64,000 nt of DNA from CAZAMB01 sp964486335 (GTDB lineage: Bacteria; Planctomycetota; Phycisphaerae; UBA1845): the NCBI GenBank assembly GCA_964486335.1, contig CAZAMB010000005.1, positions 1-64,000 on the forward strand, read 5' to 3'. The translations under genes and the position numbers were made by a program. Of this stretch, positions 1-7,333 are shown piece after piece (the first letter of the stretch is position 1; every line of letters starts with the position of its first letter). The notes beneath the pieces are model-generated. The model was not told the origin of the DNA, ran no database searches, and saw only the letters and a program-made list of their open reading frames with translations.

Positions 1-92
1 ACCCGACCATGCCTGATCGCCGCGTGCAAGGCCGGATTGTCCGCGACTCGCAGATCGTCCCGAAACCAGACAATCGCTACGTTAGAGTTCAT
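1..92 (-). CDS. Deoxyribodipyrimidine photolyase / cryptochrome family, N-terminus only (cut by window edge)
   Basis: Thirty codons are visible from an ATG at 92 reading off the left edge. The peptide begins MNSNVAIVWFRDDLRVADNP, the classic start of the photolyase alpha/beta antenna domain (WFRxDLRxxDNxAL). The family repairs UV-induced pyrimidine dimers using FADH- and an antenna chromophore. It is the last visible gene of a minus-strand run headed by folE, which fits because FolE makes the pterin precursor of the folate antenna. The family call rests on this short motif only, and photolyase cannot be separated from cryptochrome here. Confidence 0.85.
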   Translation of the reverse strand, partial: MNSNVAIVWFRDDLRVADNPALHAAIRHGR

Positions 93-107
93 GTTCGCGC
101 CCTTGGC

Positions 108-191
108 TTAACGGTCGATGGTCCTCCCAAGCTCGACGACTGCGGGCTCTTTGGGCTTGGCTTCAACTTCTTCGTTACGCAGCGCTGCCAT
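108..191 (-). CDS. Possible 27-residue small ORF between SRPBCC and photolyase genes
   Basis: An ATG-initiated frame of 27 codons lies entirely in the gap between the SRPBCC stop and the photolyase start, 8 bases after the former and 15 before the latter. The product is charged (begins MAALRNEEVEAKPKEP) and matches no family I know. Its tight fit between co-directional genes is the only support. It may simply be spacer sequence. Confidence 0.2.
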   Translation of the reverse strand: MAALRNEEVEAKPKEPAVVELGRTIDR

Positions 192-199
192 GTGGCGGC

Positions 200-685
200 T
201 CACGAAGCAAAAATCTTCTCCAGAACCGCCTGCCGATACTCGAAGATACGAACCAAGTCGCGCTTTACGAATAGTTCATGGACAAGCCGTCCGCCTGGGC
301 AGGCATACTCAACTTCGTCAATCACGCGCGTGCAGGTACCCAGACCCTCAAAGCGGTGTAAGTGATGCCAACGGCGATAGGGTCCCCGAATCTGCACGTC
401 GACGAAACGCGTGGGCGGGTCCCAAACCGTGATTTCGCTGGTCCAGCGAATCGGGAATCCATGGACCCTCAGCGAGTAATCGATTCGAGTTCCGACCCTC
501 ATCTGGATCGGTCCAGGCGTCAGTACGCGAAACCGTAAGAACGCGGGTGTAATCGCGTCGAGATTTCGGGCGTCAGCGAAGAACGGAAACACCTGGGCAG
601 GAGGCGCAGAAAGCTCGACTTCGCTGTGCAGCGTAAACAAGCCGCGATGCTGATTGGGGAGACGTTCCTGCGTGATTGCAATCAA
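200..685 (-). CDS. SRPBCC (START/Bet v1-like) ligand-binding protein
   Basis: A 161-residue product if started at the TTG at 685; a second TTG at 790 would overlap the lipocalin gene by 41 bases, and no in-frame ATG exists, so the start is uncertain. The SRPBCC fold begins about 17 residues in (LHSEVELSAPPAQVFPFFAD) and runs to the C-terminus, with the usual W-dense middle (RWTSEITVWDPPTRFVDVQ) and a closing helix. Such proteins bind hydrophobic ligands. Members of this subgroup often sit beside photolyase, lipocalin and SDR-DUF2867 genes in light-induced clusters, as here. No ligand can be inferred. Confidence 0.8.
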   Translation of the reverse strand: MIAITQERLPNQHRGLFTLHSEVELSAPPAQVFPFFADARNLDAITPAFLRFRVLTPGPIQMRVGTRIDYSLRVHGFPIRWTSEITVWDPPTRFVDVQIRGPYRRWHHLHRFEGLGTCTRVIDEVEYACPGGRLVHELFVKRDLVRIFEYRQAVLEKIFAS

Positions 686-749
686 GACTGTTTCCCGTGC
701 GTGTCTAAGTTCCGCTACCGCCTGTAGCCGGATGCTGTACCTATGATGC

Positions 750-1337
750 CTATTCTGACTGCAGCACGAACTCCAGGTTTTCTGGATCAAAGCCCTTCTC
801 GGGAAGGCGACTCAGAATGTCTTGGTACAGGCTATCGTCGAGAACAGGTTCGCGGCTGAGGATCCAAAGGAACTTGCGGCTCGGGTCGCCCACGACGGCG
901 TAATCATAATCATTTCCGAGCTCGAGAATCCAATAATCACCTTCAAATGGCCCGAAGAAAGTGACCGCGAGCTTGGCGTTCGTCTCTTCGTCAACAACGC
1001 GGGCAGTTCCTTGAATGGTCCGAACGTGGCCGTCGAGGTTTCCCTCGAAGCACGTGTTGAGGACGTTGATTCGTCCGTCCTGGCGCAAAGAGTAGTCGGC
1101 CGTTACACCGACGCATCCGCGTTCGAACGAATTCGGATACCGCGCGATCTCGTACCAGCGCCCAGTGTAACTTCCAAGATCTACTTTTTCGACCACAGCC
1201 AACGGCGAATTGAGAGCATTGCAACCACCTGCAATCGGAATCGCCGCCATCGCGGCCATCATCAACACAAGCCGATGGCTGCATCGATTTCGAAGTCCGT
1301 GGGCCGTAGACGTAGGGGTATAGCTGATTAACCGCAT
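750..1337 (-). CDS. blc: Bacterial lipocalin (Blc-like), probable lipoprotein
   Basis: 195 residues. The ATG at 1337 has GGAG about 9 bases upstream. A long N-terminal hydrophobic segment (LVLMMAAMAAIPIAGG) ends at a Cys; the lipobox is imperfect (IAGGC, Ala at -3), so lipidation is likely but not certain. The lipocalin signature follows: YTGRWYEIARYPNSFERGC, containing the GxW motif of strand A, and later YDYAVVGDPSR and LWILSR. Blc proteins sit in the outer membrane, bind fatty acids or lysophospholipids, and are stress-induced. It is co-directional with the PQQ-repeat gene upstream (35-base gap) and the SRPBCC gene downstream. Confidence 0.92.
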   Translation of the reverse strand: MRLISYTPTSTAHGLRNRCSHRLVLMMAAMAAIPIAGGCNALNSPLAVVEKVDLGSYTGRWYEIARYPNSFERGCVGVTADYSLRQDGRINVLNTCFEGNLDGHVRTIQGTARVVDEETNAKLAVTFFGPFEGDYWILELGNDYDYAVVGDPSRKFLWILSREPVLDDSLYQDILSRLPEKGFDPENLEFVLQSE

Positions 1338-1372
1338 AGATTTATCTCCTGCAATGTATTTTCCCGTGTAAT

Positions 1373-2644
1373 TTATTCTGTCACCTTAGAGTTGGAGGAC
1401 CGCCAATCAAAAAGCGTGACGCCGCCAAGATCACGCACCAGTATCTCGTTATTACTGACCGCCACATGCGCCCAGCATTCCTTGTCCGAGACCTCCTTTC
1501 GATCGAGCAAGCGAAACTCGTCTGGAACGGCTTCAATTAGCAATAATTCGCCGCGTTCATCGAGCGCGAGGATCCGATTCTTCTGTACTGCCATGCTCCA
1601 GTACTTGCCGAACGGTTTGGATCGCCAGGTCTCTTTTCCCGAGCGAAGGTCGATACAGCAAAGGCGACCGTTACCCAGATGCAGATAGGCATGATCGCCG
1701 ATGACCACGGGTGAGGACATGTAACCCTGGGCTGAGTTGTTCCACGCCTCATTCACCGCAAAAGCCCCATCCTGATTGGCCACGCGGTAGAAAAAGGTGC
1801 GATTCTTGTGTGTGCTTGTAAAGATGCCATCTCCATACACGGTGGGTGTCAAGATGTTCATCCCTCGGTAGGACGGCACTGTTTGTCGCCAAAGGACCCG
1901 TCCATCATCGAGGTGTACACCCATGAGTTCCTCGCGCATCTGAGCCAACACCTGGTCCATGCCGCCCAACTTTGCAAGCACTGGCGATGAGAAGGCGCTA
2001 TCCATTCCTCCGTCGCCTTCGGCGGTTTTCCAGATTAGCTCGCCAGTCTTCTTGTTTAGTTTGACGAAAGCGCCTCCGGCTTGTACGTAAACAAATTCGC
2101 CAGCAACCAAGGGAGAAGATACGAATCCAAACGACGGGACTGAAGCGCCCAGTCGCTCAGGGAAATCGAATCGCCAACGCTCCGCACCCGTTGCGACATC
2201 CAAAGAAACAAGGACGTCGCGCATGCCGCCCACGAAGAGCGATTTCCCATCGCACGCCGGCGTGGATCGAATCCAATCGCCGTTGGCCTTCGCAAAGAAC
2301 GGCACGCTCAGTGCCCCGCTCCACGATGCCCGCCACAGTTCGGCGCCCGTATTGCGGTCCAACGCCCGAACGATTTCCTTCTCGTTGTTTTCGGTTTCTG
2401 TCACGAAAACGTGATCGCCCCAAATAAGGGGTCCGGAGTAGCTCGGACCGAGTTCCACACGCCAGCGCTTGCTCAGCGTATTTAGGGAACTCGGCCATGC
2501 GGGACCGCCAGAAATCTTGGCGTCGCGCGTCGGTCCTCGCCACTGCGGCCAGTCGCCCTTCGTTGGATCAGCGGAAGCGGGGATTGCGACCGTTATCCAG
2601 AGAAACGCACTTAACAGCATATTGTTCCTGTGCCCGCAATGCAT
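1373..2644 (-). CDS. Exported PQQ-like beta-propeller repeat protein
   Basis: 423 residues. ATG at 2644 is preceded by AAGGAG; an ATG at 2620 also has AGGAA and would give a cleaner signal peptide (MLLSAFLWITVAIPASA). After cleavage comes GDWPQWRGPTRD, the motif that opens many planctomycetal PQQ-repeat proteins, followed by repeated blades of the form ALDRNTGAELWR, SLDVATGAERWR, KLNKKTGELIWK and IDLRSGKETWR. The fold is BamB-like or PQQ-dehydrogenase-like, but there is no sign of a dehydrogenase active site, so a periplasmic scaffold or binding role is more likely. It lies inside the folE-to-photolyase run. Confidence 0.88.
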   Translation of the reverse strand: MHCGHRNNMLLSAFLWITVAIPASADPTKGDWPQWRGPTRDAKISGGPAWPSSLNTLSKRWRVELGPSYSGPLIWGDHVFVTETENNEKEIVRALDRNTGAELWRASWSGALSVPFFAKANGDWIRSTPACDGKSLFVGGMRDVLVSLDVATGAERWRFDFPERLGASVPSFGFVSSPLVAGEFVYVQAGGAFVKLNKKTGELIWKTAEGDGGMDSAFSSPVLAKLGGMDQVLAQMREELMGVHLDDGRVLWRQTVPSYRGMNILTPTVYGDGIFTSTHKNRTFFYRVANQDGAFAVNEAWNNSAQGYMSSPVVIGDHAYLHLGNGRLCCIDLRSGKETWRSKPFGKYWSMAVQKNRILALDERGELLLIEAVPDEFRLLDRKEVSDKECWAHVAVSNNEILVRDLGGVTLFDWRSSNSKVTE

Positions 2645-2692
2645 GCGTCGACTCCTTGAAGTGGTCGTCCGACCGCCCTACACCTGAATACA

Positions 2693-2727
2693 GGGCGCAC
2701 CCATCTAATCAAGAACAGGTGCGCCCC
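2693..2727 (-). repeat. 9-bp inverted repeat between fasciclin and PQQ-repeat genes
   Basis: GGGCGCACC at 2693-2701 pairs perfectly with GGTGCGCCC at 2719-2727 across a 17-base loop, in the gap after the fasciclin stop. No run of T follows on the minus strand, so it is not a typical intrinsic terminator. It could attenuate transcription or protect the 3' end of the upstream message. Confidence 0.5.
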
Positions 2728-2756
2728 GGATTTTCCTTCAGATCGCTGTTAGCCTG

Positions 2757-3251
2757 TTACTTTGGCATTAGCACCGTATCGATGACGTGAATCACGCCGT
2801 TCGACGCTTCGATATCCGTCTTTACCACTCTTGCGTCATTCACTTTGACGCCGTCCTTGGCATCGATGGTGACCATCTGACCATTGACCGTCTTGGCGTC
2901 TTTCAGTTTGACGACATCCGCCGCCATCACCTTGCCTGATACGACATGATAGGTGAGTACCGCCTTAAGCTTGGCCTTGTCCTTCAGAAGGCCGTCCAGC
3001 GCGCCTGCCGGCAGCTTGGCGAAGGCTTCGTCCGTAGGCGCAAACACCGTAAACGGACCAGATCCATTGAGTGTGTCCACCAGTTCCGCGGCCTCAATGG
3101 CCTTCACGAGTGTCTTGAACTGACCGGCCGCAACGGCCGTCTCGACGATCGTCTTCGGCTTTTCCTTGCCCTTGTCGTCACCCGCGAAGCTCACTGCCCC
3201 AAAGCCCACGATTCCACCCAGTACTAATACCATCGATAGTTTGCGAATCAT
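2757..3251 (-). CDS. Exported fasciclin (FAS1) domain protein
   Basis: 164 residues from the ATG at 3251. An upstream in-frame start at 3284 would add 11 residues ahead of a normal signal peptide, so the shorter form is preferred. The signal peptide (MIRKLSMVLVLGGIVG then AVSFAG) is followed by one FAS1 domain: H1 (FTVFAPTDEAFAKLPAG), the YH motif (LTYHVVSGKVMAADV) and H2 (ASNGVIHVIDTVLMPK). FAS1 domains mediate cell-surface adhesion; in bacteria small single-domain forms often belong to light or stress regulons. A closely similar second copy, lacking a signal peptide, is at 8074-8520. Confidence 0.92.
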   Translation of the reverse strand: MIRKLSMVLVLGGIVGFGAVSFAGDDKGKEKPKTIVETAVAAGQFKTLVKAIEAAELVDTLNGSGPFTVFAPTDEAFAKLPAGALDGLLKDKAKLKAVLTYHVVSGKVMAADVVKLKDAKTVNGQMVTIDAKDGVKVNDARVVKTDIEASNGVIHVIDTVLMPK

Positions 3252-3288
3252 TACAGTCCAACCCTTTCCAAAAAAAGTTTCCAATCTA

Positions 3289-3963
3289 CTACTCGTTATC
3301 CACTGTGATCAGCGCATCCAGCGCCGGTGTTCCGTTAAGCAATCCAATCGCATATACCGTGTAGACCGTTCCGGCCTCCAGGGTTACGTCTTCAAGAGTG
3401 ATGACTATGGCCGTTCCGGCCTCATCGCGTACTTGCAGATCGAGAGTTCCCGCCGGCGCCTCGATGTAGTCGCCGACCTCCTTAAAGGCCACGTTGTCGA
3501 AAAGCGTAGTACCATCCGTCAGTGTAATGTCGACGGTTGGAGCGTCGGGGGAGGCATGAACGAATCGCACCTTGGCCGTTCCCGCCGACGGGGCGGAGTT
3601 GTCATCTTCGAGGACCAGCGGCTCGATCGAATCCAGCGTGTTTACAGCAACGACGGTGGTCTCCGTATCCGCTGGCAAAGGGAGTGCGGCGTTGATCACG
3701 CCACCACCACCGCAACCGCTTCCCGCCGCAACCACGCGAATCTGGTATGTCCCCTCTTCGACGGTTGCGTAGTCCGTAGCACTGGGAAATGCAACATCAC
3801 TAAACGCGGCCGTGCCGTTAACACAAATGTCCACGGCCGGTGCATCGGGGCTGGCGTGGACAACGCGAATCCTTGCCGTCTCGGGTGCAGGTTCTTGCAT
3901 CCGAGAACAACCGACGATTGGTGCGACGGCCAACGCCGCGCACAAGGTAAATCCGGTTCTCAT
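3289..3963 (-). CDS. DUF4397-domain lipoprotein
   Basis: 224 residues. The signal peptide MRTGFTLCAALAVAPIVGC ends in a lipobox (IVGC), so the protein is probably lipid-anchored. Two tandem repeats start with RIRVVHASPDAPAVDI and KVRFVHASPDAPTVDI, the hallmark of DUF4397. Each repeat is a beta-rich unit of roughly 100 residues. Function is unknown; such proteins are exported and often follow fasciclin or stress genes. The gap to folE upstream is 36 bases and the gap to the fasciclin gene is short, consistent with one transcript. Confidence 0.88.
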   Translation of the reverse strand: MRTGFTLCAALAVAPIVGCSRMQEPAPETARIRVVHASPDAPAVDICVNGTAAFSDVAFPSATDYATVEEGTYQIRVVAAGSGCGGGGVINAALPLPADTETTVVAVNTLDSIEPLVLEDDNSAPSAGTAKVRFVHASPDAPTVDITLTDGTTLFDNVAFKEVGDYIEAPAGTLDLQVRDEAGTAIVITLEDVTLEAGTVYTVYAIGLLNGTPALDALITVDNE

Positions 3964-3999
3964 TACTCTAGTTCTCCTTTCAAAGAATCCTTAGCTTTT

Positions 4000-4638
4000 T
4001 CAACAACCGTTCCGTTTGCCTATGAGTTCCATCGCTTCAGCTCGCGCCGCAGGATTCGTCTTGAAATGGCCTCGTACCGCCGAGGTCACCATGACGCTGT
4101 TGGGTTTGTTAACCCCTCGGATTTTCATGCAGAAATGCTCCGACTCGATGACAACCAAGGCTCCGCGCGCGTTAAGGTGCGTCATCAGGGCGTCGGCGAT
4201 TTGCGCGGTGAGTCTTTCCTGCACCTGCGGCCGACGGGCGTAGGCATCCACGGTTCGCGCAAGCTTGGAAAGGCCAACGACGCAATCCGAAGGCAGGTAG
4301 GCGACATGCGCCCGCCCGATAAATGGGAGAAGATGGTGCTCGCAGACGGAGGCGAAGTCGATGTCGCGAAGCAGGACAATCTCATTGCATAGCTCCGGAA
4401 ATGTACGACTCAGGTGCTTGGCCGGGTCGTCGTTGAGCCCGGCGAACAACTCACCATACATCTTCGCGACTCGCCGTGGCGTGTCGGACAGGCCCGGTTC
4501 CGACACGTCCTGCCCCAAGGCCATCAGGAGATCCCGGACCGCCCGTTCGATTGCCAGGTTGTCGATCCTGGAGTTCAGTTCAAGGTCGGGGGGCCTTTTC
4601 GAGCGGATTGAGGTTGTCCGTTCTTCCGTAAGAATCAT
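4000..4638 (-). CDS. folE: GTP cyclohydrolase I
   Basis: 212 residues from ATG at 4638. The core is diagnostic: zinc site SVCEHHLLPFIG, the GLSKLARTVDAYARRPQVQERLTAQIAD segment seen as GLSKLARTVD and RRPQVQERLT, and the second zinc Cys in SEHFCMKIRGVNKPNS. The enzyme converts GTP to 7,8-dihydroneopterin triphosphate, the first step to folates and pterins. It heads the minus-strand run that ends in the photolyase, so it may supply methenyl-tetrahydrofolate for the photolyase antenna. It lies 97 bases downstream of a copy of the shared promoter element (4736-4764). It may not be the only folE copy in the genome. Confidence 0.96.
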   Translation of the reverse strand: MILTEERTTSIRSKRPPDLELNSRIDNLAIERAVRDLLMALGQDVSEPGLSDTPRRVAKMYGELFAGLNDDPAKHLSRTFPELCNEIVLLRDIDFASVCEHHLLPFIGRAHVAYLPSDCVVGLSKLARTVDAYARRPQVQERLTAQIADALMTHLNARGALVVIESEHFCMKIRGVNKPNSVMVTSAVRGHFKTNPAARAEAMELIGKRNGC

Positions 4639-4735
4639 CTGTTTGCTACTCCTACGCCCTGAGCTCCCCCAAGGGTGACTCGGCAGCGGGGTTCACGACG
4701 ACCAATGGCCGACAGGCCTTGGGTCTCACAAGCCG

Positions 4736-4764
4736 ATTCGCTGGAGTCAGCCGATTGGATTCAA
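4736..4764 (-). promoter_or_regulatory. Shared ECF-type promoter element ahead of folE
   Basis: Read on the minus strand: TTGAATCC (4764-4757), 12 bases, CCAGCGAAT (4744-4736). The same bipartite element with identical spacing occurs ahead of the sigma gene, the DUF1569 gene and the second fasciclin gene. It lies 97 bases upstream of the folE ATG. Inferred to be the -35/-10 of the ECF sigma factor encoded at 6389-6949. Confidence 0.75.
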
Positions 4765-4974
4765 AAAATGTTGGTGGAGTTGTCGACGATTGTTAGATCA
4801 CGTGGCATGGCAACCTCAACGTGACCGAAAAGGGGAGATCCCAGTCGCGAAACGGGCTTCTCCTCTATCGGGAGGCGACCCGCGGGGCCTCAAAGCGATT
4901 CAAACCAGCTCCAGGGATCGCTCCCGCACGATGGGATAAAGCTCCGTCATCATTTTGGGGAAAACTGCGGCAGT
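4765..4974. other. Intergenic remainder between folE promoter element and B12-protein stop
   Basis: About 210 bases between the promoter element and the end of the B12-binding gene. I see no convincing gene. An 8-base direct repeat AGCCGATT occurs at 4731-4738 and 4749-4756, overlapping the promoter element and spaced 18 bases, which could be an operator but may be coincidence. Confidence 0.4.
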
Positions 4975-6045
4975 TTATCCGCTGGATCCCCCGACAAGCC
5001 TGTTGCCCGCGGCAACAGCCTCCATCGCAGACAAAGCGCATCCATCCGCACCCAGCTCGCGCCAAATCTCATGAACCACTCTAAACGGTGGACCGCCGAC
5101 AAGTACCTTCGTCGCGGCGGTTGCGCTCGTAGCCCGAATCGTTTCGATCAACTCGCCCGCATCGCGCAGGGTCAACGCCGTGCTAACGGAGAGCGCCAAC
5201 AAGTCGAACCGCCGGCGCTCGAGAAGTTCCACGACGTCGGCAATCGGAGTGTTCGCCCCCAGGAAGGTCACGTGCCAGCCATCGATTTCAAAGAGGTCGG
5301 CCACCATTTGCAAGCCAATCTCGTGCAGATCGCCAGGTGTTGACGTTGCGACTACGTTCCGCCCTTTGCCAGGCAGCCGCTGAAAGTGCGGGCGCAGTTG
5401 GCTCATCACGGATTGGGTGGTCGCGCTGCCGAAGTGTTCGTCAGCGACGCTGATTTCGCCGCGATGCCACATCCACCCGAGGCGATGTTGCGCCGGCGCG
5501 AGGATCTGTTCGTAGATTGCTGCAACCGGAGCGCCAAATTGGTGTGCGGCAACGATGATCGACTCGGCCGCTGCCCGATTGCCCTCCAGAATCGCCTCAA
5601 GATACTCGAGGATCCGCGTTCTCATTCCTGACGCAGCCGCCGTTTCTGCCTCGAAATCGCCCATCGGGCTCTCCACAGACCTAATGGCGTCCGCGACGAA
5701 TTCGACGGTCCCTCGAGCGACTGGCGGCGGCAGTTCTGCGGCCAAAACGCCCTTGAAGCAGTTCAGATTCTGCAGAAAATCAGTTGGATCGACACCTCGT
5801 GCCTTGAACGACTCGAAGTGCCAACGAATGGAGTGCGCAAACAAGGCGCTGCTTCGGACGGCCACCGCCTGCGCCAACAAATGCACCTGCGAAAGGGCGT
5901 GACCAACCCAATCGGCGCGCCAGTTCGGGCCGTACCGATCCAGCAGGTGCGGCGCTATTTGGGCGTGCTGTTCCACGGTCCAATTAGCGATGGCCTTGGC
6001 TGTGGAGTCGATGATCAAGCTGGCTTGTTTTGCTTCTGCGTTCAT
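4975..6045 (-). CDS. CarH/LitR-type B12-binding photosensor lacking a DNA-binding domain
   Basis: 356 residues; ATG at 6045 with AAAGG just upstream. Residues about 1-150 are a helical region with no MerR helix-turn-helix. Residues about 155-235 match the B12 cap four-helix domain, including W-HRGEISVAD-EH, i.e. the W-x9-EH motif that in CarH packs over the upper face of adenosylcobalamin. Residues about 235-350 are the Rossmann-like cobalamin domain with GDLHEIG (DxHxxG; the His is the lower axial ligand), FLGAN and GGPPF. This domain set is that of light sensors using B12. It is the third gene of an ECF sigma/anti-sigma operon, which suggests that it signals by protein contact, as AerR does, and not by binding DNA. 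A methyltransferase-type corrinoid protein is less likely given the W-x9-EH motif. Confidence 0.85.
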   Translation of the reverse strand: MNAEAKQASLIIDSTAKAIANWTVEQHAQIAPHLLDRYGPNWRADWVGHALSQVHLLAQAVAVRSSALFAHSIRWHFESFKARGVDPTDFLQNLNCFKGVLAAELPPPVARGTVEFVADAIRSVESPMGDFEAETAAASGMRTRILEYLEAILEGNRAAAESIIVAAHQFGAPVAAIYEQILAPAQHRLGWMWHRGEISVADEHFGSATTQSVMSQLRPHFQRLPGKGRNVVATSTPGDLHEIGLQMVADLFEIDGWHVTFLGANTPIADVVELLERRRFDLLALSVSTALTLRDAGELIETIRATSATAATKVLVGGPPFRVVHEIWRELGADGCALSAMEAVAAGNRLVGGSSG

Positions 6046-6110
6046 GGCCTTTCAACCTTCCAGCGGGCAGACTTGGGCAATCGTATTATCCATAAACCTC
6101 CCCGATGTTC

Positions 6111-6392
6111 TCATTTGAACTCCTCCCCTCCCGCCGCTACGCGACGGTCCACGGATTCCATGTAACGGCCTGCGCCGATCAAGATCCGATCCCGAACGGC
6201 ACGAGGTAGCGGTTCAGCGGCCTGCGGTGCGAGCGCGAGTTCAATCGCAGCAGCCGCCCGCTCGAATTCCAGGTATTCGCTGCAGCCATCGGGATACGAC
6301 CGCAGCAGCTCTGCGTCCTCAGCCGGGCAAAGCCCTTCCGTTACACGGTCGGCAAGCAGCTCCAGCAAGCGTCCCTCGAGAAAGCGACTCAT
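6111..6392 (-). CDS. Small soluble anti-sigma-like protein
   Basis: 93 residues. The start ATG at 6392 overlaps the sigma stop as ATGA, indicating translational coupling. The first half (LLELLADRVTEGLCPAEDAELL) resembles the N-terminal anti-sigma domain of RskA-type and planctomycetal anti-sigma factors, a short helical bundle. There is no HxxxCxxC zinc motif and no membrane segment, so it would be cytosolic and cannot sense extracellular signals by itself. The position directly after an ECF sigma gene and before the B12 sensor is the main argument for its role. Identity as an anti-sigma factor is inferred. Confidence 0.65.
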   Translation of the reverse strand: MSRFLEGRLLELLADRVTEGLCPAEDAELLRSYPDGCSEYLEFERAAAAIELALAPQAAEPLPRAVRDRILIGAGRYMESVDRRVAAGGEEFK

Positions 6393-6949
6393 GCTTTTGC
6401 CTCCATGCCGCCGGCACAGTTCTCGGCGCCCAGTTCCTCGCGAATCCTCGCCAAGCCGCGCCGAACGTGTGTCTTGACCGTGCCGAGCGGAAGCCCAAGA
6501 CGGTCGGCGATAAGCTGGTGCGGCCAGCCGTGGCACACCGCCAGTTTCAACACCATCCGTTGTTCGGGCTTGAGCTGTTCGAGAACCTCGGCAGCGCGAG
6601 CGGCTTCGTCTCGCAACTCTGTTGGATTCGGCGCTTCCACGGCTGCGATAGGCAGATCGTCGATAAGCACCGCCTCGCCTTCGTGTCGTCGACGGTCCCG
6701 GCGGCTGCGATCGATCAGGCGGCGCCTGGCCACCATGGCCACGAAAGTCGTCTCCGAGGCAATCGTGGGGTCGAAGGCGGACGCCTTCTTCCAGAGCTCG
6801 ATAAAGACTTCTTGAACAGCGTCTTCGGCTTCACGAGCACGAACCAGGCGGCGAGCGAGAGACCACACCAAGGCTCCAAACTGGTCCACACACTTGGCGA
6901 CGGCCGACGTATCGCCGGCTGCCGCACGCTGAAGCAACGACTCGCTCAC
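6389..6949 (-). CDS. ECF RNA polymerase sigma factor
   Basis: 186 residues from GTG at 6949 (GAGG nearby upstream). Region 2 is clear (VWSLARRLVRAREAEDAVQE then LWKKASAFDP and WRRRLIDRSRRDRRR-like MVARRRLIDRSRR) and so is region 4 (LKPEQRMVLKLAVCHGWPHQ, LPLGTVKTHVRRGLARIREE). Regions 1 and 3 are absent, as in ECF (group 4) sigmas. It resembles SigK/ECF19-type factors. It is followed by an anti-sigma-like gene and the B12 photosensor. A copy of the shared promoter element lies upstream at 7144-7172, suggesting autoregulation. The leader would be about 190 bases long. Confidence 0.93.
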   Translation of the reverse strand: MSESLLQRAAAGDTSAVAKCVDQFGALVWSLARRLVRAREAEDAVQEVFIELWKKASAFDPTIASETTFVAMVARRRLIDRSRRDRRRHEGEAVLIDDLPIAAVEAPNPTELRDEAARAAEVLEQLKPEQRMVLKLAVCHGWPHQLIADRLGLPLGTVKTHVRRGLARIREELGAENCAGGMEAKA

Positions 6950-6997
6950 GCGGTAACCTCGAGGCCGAGTTCGAACGCTCTCAACGAGGTTCCAACT

Positions 6998-7126
6998 TTA
7001 TGGAAGTTGCGCCCTAAGGGCGCCCCTTGCGTCATCATGGAAGCTCAGCATGGCCGAATCTCGTCGGCGCCGCAACACCGAAACCGATTGCAGGGCCCGA
7101 CGCTCGCATCGGAGTGTCACGCGCAT
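6998..7126 (-). CDS. Possible 42-residue leader ORF ahead of the sigma gene
   Basis: ATG at 7126 is preceded 4 bases upstream by GGAGGAAG (7138-7131), the strongest ribosome-binding site in this stretch, and the frame runs 42 codons to TAA at 6998. It lies between the sigma promoter element and the sigma start. The product is Arg-rich and matches nothing known. It may be a leader peptide or chance; the Shine-Dalgarno would sit almost at the predicted transcript 5' end. Confidence 0.25.
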   Translation of the reverse strand: MRVTLRCERRALQSVSVLRRRRDSAMLSFHDDARGALRAQLP

Positions 7127-7143
7127 GCAACTTCCTCCGTTAA

Positions 7144-7172
7144 GTTCGCCGGGTATGGTTCCTCGGATTCAA
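7144..7172 (-). promoter_or_regulatory. Shared ECF-type promoter element ahead of the sigma/anti-sigma/B12 operon
   Basis: Minus strand: TTGAATCC (7172-7165), 12 bases, CCGGCGAAC (7152-7144). Last base of the -10 box differs from the other copies. It points toward the sigma gene 194 bases away and diverges from the element at 7250-7278. Confidence 0.7.
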
Positions 7173-7249
7173 AATCCCGTCTGGGGACTCGACATTCCGC
7201 TTCGGGCTTCCAGTGCGGATTTGCCCCGATAACTGCGAGATGATCGCGT

Positions 7250-7278
7250 TTGAATCCAGCGGCCGGTTTCCTGCGAAT
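7250..7278 (+). promoter_or_regulatory. Shared ECF-type promoter element ahead of DUF1569 gene
   Basis: TTGAATCC at 7250-7257, 12 bases, CCTGCGAAT at 7270-7278. It is 55 bases before the ATG at 7334 (28 before the alternative TTG at 7307). Confidence 0.72.
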
Positions 7279-7333
7279 TGACGGGTGACGAGCCTTTGGG
7301 TTCGGCTTGATCAACCTGACCTCGAATAAAGCC

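Noticed and set aside
3166..4392. Plus-strand frame opposite DUF4397 and folE
   Set aside because: Arg/His-rich shadow of two well-supported minus-strand genes.
6974..6993. GGAACC / CGTT pair upstream of the sigma gene as a canonical ECF promoter
   Set aside because: The spacing is about 10 bases, too short for a GGAAC/CGTC-type ECF promoter; the element at 7144-7172 is far better.
6950..7143. Cobalamin riboswitch in the sigma leader
   Set aside because: I looked for the conserved B12-box (GCCACTG-type) and the expected multi-stem layout and did not see them.
6227..7243. Plus-strand frame opposite the sigma/anti-sigma genes
   Set aside because: No domain; the ECF sigma factor on the minus strand explains the region.
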